From contig OZ220471.1 in NCBI GenBank assembly GCA_965115835.1, positions 1,054,001 through 1,118,000 on the forward strand: 64,000 nucleotides of DNA, given 5' to 3'. The notes beneath the pieces are model-generated. The model saw only the letters and a list, made by a program, of their open reading frames with translations, ran no database searches and had not been told where the DNA came from. This DNA comes from Foliamicus sp965115835. Lineage in GTDB: Bacteria > Pseudomonadota > Gammaproteobacteria > Steroidobacterales > Foliamicaceae. The position numbers and the translations under genes are program-made. Numbering within the stretch: position 1 is the first letter of the stretch; every line of letters begins with the position of its first letter. Positions 60,497 to 64,000 of this stretch are shown here, one piece after another.

Positions 60497-63474
60497 TGGT
60501 CGCCTCGATCGGCGCAGTCGCAAGCCCGTCCCAGGGCGCCAGCTACTACGAGAGGGACGGCTACTACGCAAAGGACTCGCCCGAGCACCGGGAAGCGAGC
60601 ATGTGGATGGGCCAGGGCGCGGAAGCGCTTGGCCTCGAAGGGACAGTCGATCCCGAGAGCTTCAAGACAGTGCTGGAGGGTGAAGTGCCGGACGGCTCCG
60701 GGAAACGCTTGGGCCGAAGGCTCGGCGAGGGCGAGATCCGCTATCGTCCGGGCCGCGACCTGACTTTCTCGGCCCCGAAGTCCGTTTCTCTTGCCGCACT
60801 CGTCGGCGGCGACGAACGCATCGTCAAGGCCCACAGTCGGGCGGTCGAACACGCACTGGACTGGTTCGAGAAAAACGCTGCCGAGACCCGGGTGCAGGAC
60901 GGGGCAACCGGACGCATGGGCCGGGCCGGAGACCAGAAGACGGTGATCGCCACCTTCCGCCACGAGACCTCCCGCAACCTCGACCCAGCGCTGCACACCC
61001 ATTCGGTGATCGCCAACATGCTGCTCGGTCCCGACGGCAAGTGGCGGACGATGGCGAACGAGAGCCTGTATGCGTCGAAGATGCTGCTGGGCGCCATGTA
61101 CAGGAGCGAACTTGCCGGGGAACTTGCGAAACTCGGCTATGGCATCGAGAAGACCCATGCGGACGGGCGGTTCGAGATCGCGGGCGTGCCGCGCGAGATC
61201 GTCGAGGCGTTCTCGACGCGCCGCGCCGAGATTGAGGCGGCGATGGAAGACCGGGGGCTGGGCAGCACGGCGGAGAACCCGCATTTGGCCCGTCGCGCGG
61301 CGCTGATGACGCGGGCGGCCAAGCGCGATATCGACCGGGAGGCGCTGGGCGAGACCTGGACGAAGCAGGCCGACAACCTCGGCTTCGACGCACGAGGGCT
61401 GGTGGCGGAAGCAAGGGAACACAGCCCCGGCGTGGACGGTAAGGAACACAACGGCATCGACACCAGCACGAACGGGCCATCCGCGGCAGCGCTTCAGGCC
61501 GACCTGTTCGAGCAGGCAGCACTGGCCGGTCCGGCGCGAGAGGCGGTAGCCTGGGCGCTCGCGCATCTCTCGGAGCGCGACGCGGTGTTCGCGAAGAACG
61601 ATTTGCTTGCCGCTGCCCTCGCCTACAGTCCGGGCGCCGCGTCCATCGGCGAGATTGAGCGGGTCGTTGACGGCCTCAAACGTGAAAGCCGCTTGTACGA
61701 GGCCCCGGCGCTCAAGGGTGGCGGCGGACTCACCACCGACAGGGCGGTAGCCCAGGAGCGCGAGACGATCGCGCTGATGCAAGACGGCGCAGGCCGGGGC
61801 AAGGCCCCGATGCGCGGCTGGGTTGTTGATCGCCACCTGCGCAAGGGGCCGCTCACAACCGGGCAGAGAGAAGCAGTGAAGCTCATCCTCTCGGAGAAAG
61901 ACCGCACCGTCGGCGTACAGGGCTACGCCGGCACCGGCAAGACGCGGATGCTGAACCGCGCCCGTACGCTCGCTCAGAAAAAAGGTTGGCGCATGGTTGG
62001 GCTGGCGCCGTCGGCTTCGGCGGCGCAGACGCTGGCGGCGGAATCGGGCATCAAGAGCGAGACCTTGCAACGGTTCCTGGCAAGAAACGCAGGCGTCGCC
62101 GAGGGCCGACTCACGAAGAAGGGCGCGAGAGCGCTGCGTGCGGCTTTTGCGAAAACGGCCCTGGTGGTCGACGAAGGCTCTCTCGCTTCTACGGTCCAGG
62201 CCCGCGACCTGCTCCGGATCGCGCGCGAACTGCGCATCCCGAAGCTGGTGCTGGTGGGGGATTCCAGGCAATTGGACGCCGTCGATGCCGGCAAGCCCTT
62301 TGCGCAGTTGCAGCAGGCGGGCATGAAAACCGCCGTCATGGACGAGATCATGCGCCAGCGCGATCCCGACCTGAAGGCCGCCGTCGAGGCCAGTCTTGCG
62401 GGTGAAATCGGCAAGGCGTTCGACAAGCTCGGCTCCAACGTGGCGGAAGTGAAGCCCGACAACATCGCGGGCGCGGTGGCCGCGCGCTGGCTGAAGCTAT
62501 CTTCCGAGGAACGCGAGCGCACCGGGGTGATGGCCCCGAGTCATGAATTGCGCGAGGGGATCAACGCCCATATCCGGGAACGCCTCGCCCGCGAGGGTCG
62601 CATTACCGGTCCGGCCCTGCAAACCCAGCGACTGGTCTCGAAGGGTTACACCCGAGCGGAGAAAGCGCTGGCCGCCAACTACGCGCCCGGCGATGTGGTC
62701 GCCTTTCACCGTCCCTACAAGCGTCTCGGAGTCGAGAAGGGCGACGAGCGTCGTGTCGAGCGTGTCGATCACGAAAACCGGACCGTACATCTCAACGCCC
62801 CGAACGGTTCGACCGTTGCCTGGAAGCCGTCACAGATCGGCGGACGGCAGGGCGGGAGCGAGGTCTTCCGGTCCGAGACCATCGAACTTCGCGCCGGCGA
62901 TCGTATCCGCTGGACCCGCAACGACAAGGGACTCGGACTGGTCAACAGCGGCACGGCCGAGGTGGTGGGCGTACGCAAAGGGCGGGTGACGTTCCTGTTG
63001 GAGGAAGGGCGCAAGCTCACGCTGACCCCGGGCGACCCGCAACTGCGGCATCTCGACCGCGCCTGGGCCTCGACCGTGCATGCTTTCCAGGGGCGCACGG
63101 TCGATAACGTGATTGCCGCGATGGAGGCGAACCATCCTCGGTTGACCACCGCCAAGGCGTTCTATGTCGAGATCAGCCGCGCCCGCGACCGGGCGGAACT
63201 GGTCACCGATGATGCGCAGGCGCTCAGGGAACGGCTCGAAGCGGTGACCGGCGAGCGCATCTCCGCGCTTGAAGGGATCGGCGAAAGCACGCAGCCGGAG
63301 CACGAATACGACCATGGAAAAGACGGGAAAGACAAGTCCGGCGTCGAACAACCGATCCCGGAGGCATCCGCGCCGCCCCCGCCGGAGAGAAAAATCGAGC
63401 CGTCAATACCCCGTGACAGGGTGCCCGAGCCGCCTGCCCGCGAGAAGCACATTGAGATGGACATGGGGCTTTGA
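60496..63474 (+). CDS. traI: Second TraI-like MobF relaxase-helicase
   Basis: 992 residues, closely similar along its length to the relaxase at 26673. The catalytic tyrosines are in YYERDGYYAK (Y17/18, Y23/24), the metal histidines in LHTHSVIAN and the helicase P-loop in GYAGTGKTR (about 476). The tail differs (a Pro/Glu-rich segment ending EKHIEMDMGL). All catalytic residues are kept, so it could be active even though no other complete transfer gene accompanies it. The ATG overlaps the upstream stop. Confidence 0.93.
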   Translation: MVASIGAVASPSQGASYYERDGYYAKDSPEHREASMWMGQGAEALGLEGTVDPESFKTVLEGEVPDGSGKRLGRRLGEGEIRYRPGRDLTFSAPKSVSLAALVGGDERIVKAHSRAVEHALDWFEKNAAETRVQDGATGRMGRAGDQKTVIATFRHETSRNLDPALHTHSVIANMLLGPDGKWRTMANESLYASKMLLGAMYRSELAGELAKLGYGIEKTHADGRFEIAGVPREIVEAFSTRRAEIEAAMEDRGLGSTAENPHLARRAALMTRAAKRDIDREALGETWTKQADNLGFDARGLVAEAREHSPGVDGKEHNGIDTSTNGPSAAALQADLFEQAALAGPAREAVAWALAHLSERDAVFAKNDLLAAALAYSPGAASIGEIERVVDGLKRESRLYEAPALKGGGGLTTDRAVAQERETIALMQDGAGRGKAPMRGWVVDRHLRKGPLTTGQREAVKLILSEKDRTVGVQGYAGTGKTRMLNRARTLAQKKGWRMVGLAPSASAAQTLAAESGIKSETLQRFLARNAGVAEGRLTKKGARALRAAFAKTALVVDEGSLASTVQARDLLRIARELRIPKLVLVGDSRQLDAVDAGKPFAQLQQAGMKTAVMDEIMRQRDPDLKAAVEASLAGEIGKAFDKLGSNVAEVKPDNIAGAVAARWLKLSSEERERTGVMAPSHELREGINAHIRERLAREGRITGPALQTQRLVSKGYTRAEKALAANYAPGDVVAFHRPYKRLGVEKGDERRVERVDHENRTVHLNAPNGSTVAWKPSQIGGRQGGSEVFRSETIELRAGDRIRWTRNDKGLGLVNSGTAEVVGVRKGRVTFLLEEGRKLTLTPGDPQLRHLDRAWASTVHAFQGRTVDNVIAAMEANHPRLTTAKAFYVEISRARDRAELVTDDAQALRERLEAVTGERISALEGIGESTQPEHEYDHGKDGKDKSGVEQPIPEASAPPPPERKIEPSIPRDRVPEPPAREKHIEMDMGL

Positions 63475-63479
63475 GCAAG

Positions 63480-63625
63480 GGTCCTATGCGATCCCGAACG
63501 GCTACCGGCATATGCTTTTGCTTGGCACGACCGGTACCGGAAAACAACTCTCGTGCGTCAGCTCATCGGCACCGCCCCGGCGAAGGAACGGTTTCCTTAC
63601 GACCTCGACTTCGAAGACTGACCTG
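63480..63625 (+). pseudogene. Fragment of a P-loop ATPase with two frameshifts
   Basis: Restoring one lost base in GGAAAACAACTC (near 63540) and removing one extra base near 63595 gives a continuous SYAIPNGYRHMLLLGTTGTG then KTTLVRQLIGTAPAKERFPT then TSTSKT, a classic Walker A context. Neither the rest of the gene nor a start was found. Confidence 0.6.
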
Positions 63626-63704
63626 CCCCAGCGTCGCTTTCCTATTCACTTCATGTTGCCTGCTGATAGCATCCCTGCCATGGGACATGCAAGCGAGCGC
63701 CATC

Positions 63705-64000
63705 ATGTTGATTACCGAAAAAGAAATACGGCCCCGCTTTCTGAAGCATCTTTCCTGGGCAACCGAAATTGATATTGCCACCGCCTGGACCACAAGCAAC
63801 AAGGCATTGTGCGCTTTGCAGCAACGGGCGCCGGCCCCTGAGGTCCGCGCCATCGTGGGCCTCTGGGGCAACCTGACCGATCCCTTTGCCCTGAGAATGC
63901 TCGCCAACATTGGCCAACTTCGCGGCGCCGACTCGACTCGGCGTTTTCACCCGAAAGTGTTTCTGTTCCGCGATGGCGAAAGGCAGGTAGCCTGGGTCGG
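63705..64000 (+). CDS. PLD-family nuclease or helicase, N-terminal part (runs off the window)
   Basis: An open frame from the ATG at 63705 runs 99 residues to the window end. It begins MLITEKEIRPRFLKHLSWAT, passes EIDIATAWTTSNKALCAL and VRAIVGLWGNLTDPFALRML, and ends RRFHPKVFLFRDGERQVAWVG. H-P-K-V-F-L-F followed by AWVG is the H-x-K motif region of phospholipase-D-like nucleases, often the N-terminal part of defence helicases. Start context is weak. Confidence 0.6.
   Translation, partial: MLITEKEIRPRFLKHLSWATEIDIATAWTTSNKALCALQQRAPAPEVRAIVGLWGNLTDPFALRMLANIGQLRGADSTRRFHPKVFLFRDGERQVAWV

Noticed and set aside
59816..63474. A second complete conjugation system
   Set aside because: Only a relaxase and a truncated TraD-like gene are present in the window; no pilin, traC, traB, traU or traG homologue is seen here.
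63705..64000. The PLD-like frame as the missing drmC of the DISARM-like operon
   Set aside because: It is 22 kb away on the other strand, separated by the integrase and IS cluster, and its N-terminal region does not obviously match DrmC.

Overview
The window is high-GC proteobacterial DNA. It is dominated by one integrative and conjugative element (ICE) with an F-type (MPF-F) type IV secretion system, and it carries defence cargo of visibly lower GC. I cannot name the species. The mix of F-type tra genes, a MobF relaxase, IS3, IS1595, IS1182 and IS1380 relatives and MacAB-like export genes fits a Gamma- or Betaproteobacterium.

Layout. 0.5-3.7 kb: a MacA/MacB-like efflux pair, probably outside the element. 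4.07-5.59 kb: a control switch made of an S24 (CI/LexA-type) repressor facing a regulator whose 3' part is an AlpA/Xis-like helix-turn-helix; the two divergent promoters appear to share one palindromic -35 box. 5.59-29.6 kb: an almost gapless run of overlapping transfer genes in the order pilin, traL, E, K, B, V, C, a degenerate HD protein, an unknown, trbI, an S26 peptidase, traW joined in frame to ssb, traU, trbC, traN, traF, traH, traG, traD, traI. One small membrane gene lies antisense between traG and traD.

29.7-41.6 kb: defence cargo bounded on both sides by related insertion-sequence ends. A minus-strand, translationally coupled operon encodes a C5-cytosine methyltransferase, an RpoD-like sigma-70 factor, a DrmA-like helicase, a DrmB-like DUF1998 protein, a 67-residue protein and an AlwI-like/DUF3883 endonuclease. 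A methyltransferase with two catalytic domains follows. This is a DISARM-like set lacking a recognisable drmC and carrying its own sigma factor, and it is the strongest candidate here for an undescribed system.

41.8-43.4 kb: an IS3-family element. 43.5-49.9 kb: maintenance and integration genes (RHH protein, a 5-copy tandem repeat of about 140 bp, SLOG protein, Toprim primase-like protein, a 5'-truncated ssb, tyrosine integrase). 50.0-55.2 kb: a pile of decayed IS3, IS1595, IS1182 and IS1380 sequences around an intact HindVP-type restriction-modification pair. 55.3-58.2 kb: a possible abortive-infection module built on a Rad50/RecF-like ATPase with a CxxC hook and HEPN-like tail. 58.3-63.5 kb: remnants of a second transfer region, with a duplicated traD-end/traI-start fragment, a traD-like membrane gene lacking its ATPase domain and a second full-length MobF relaxase. 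63.5-64 kb: a P-loop pseudogene and the start of a PLD-family protein that runs off the window.

All calls are from reading the sequence; no database search was run. I recognised no rRNA or tRNA gene and no CRISPR array.
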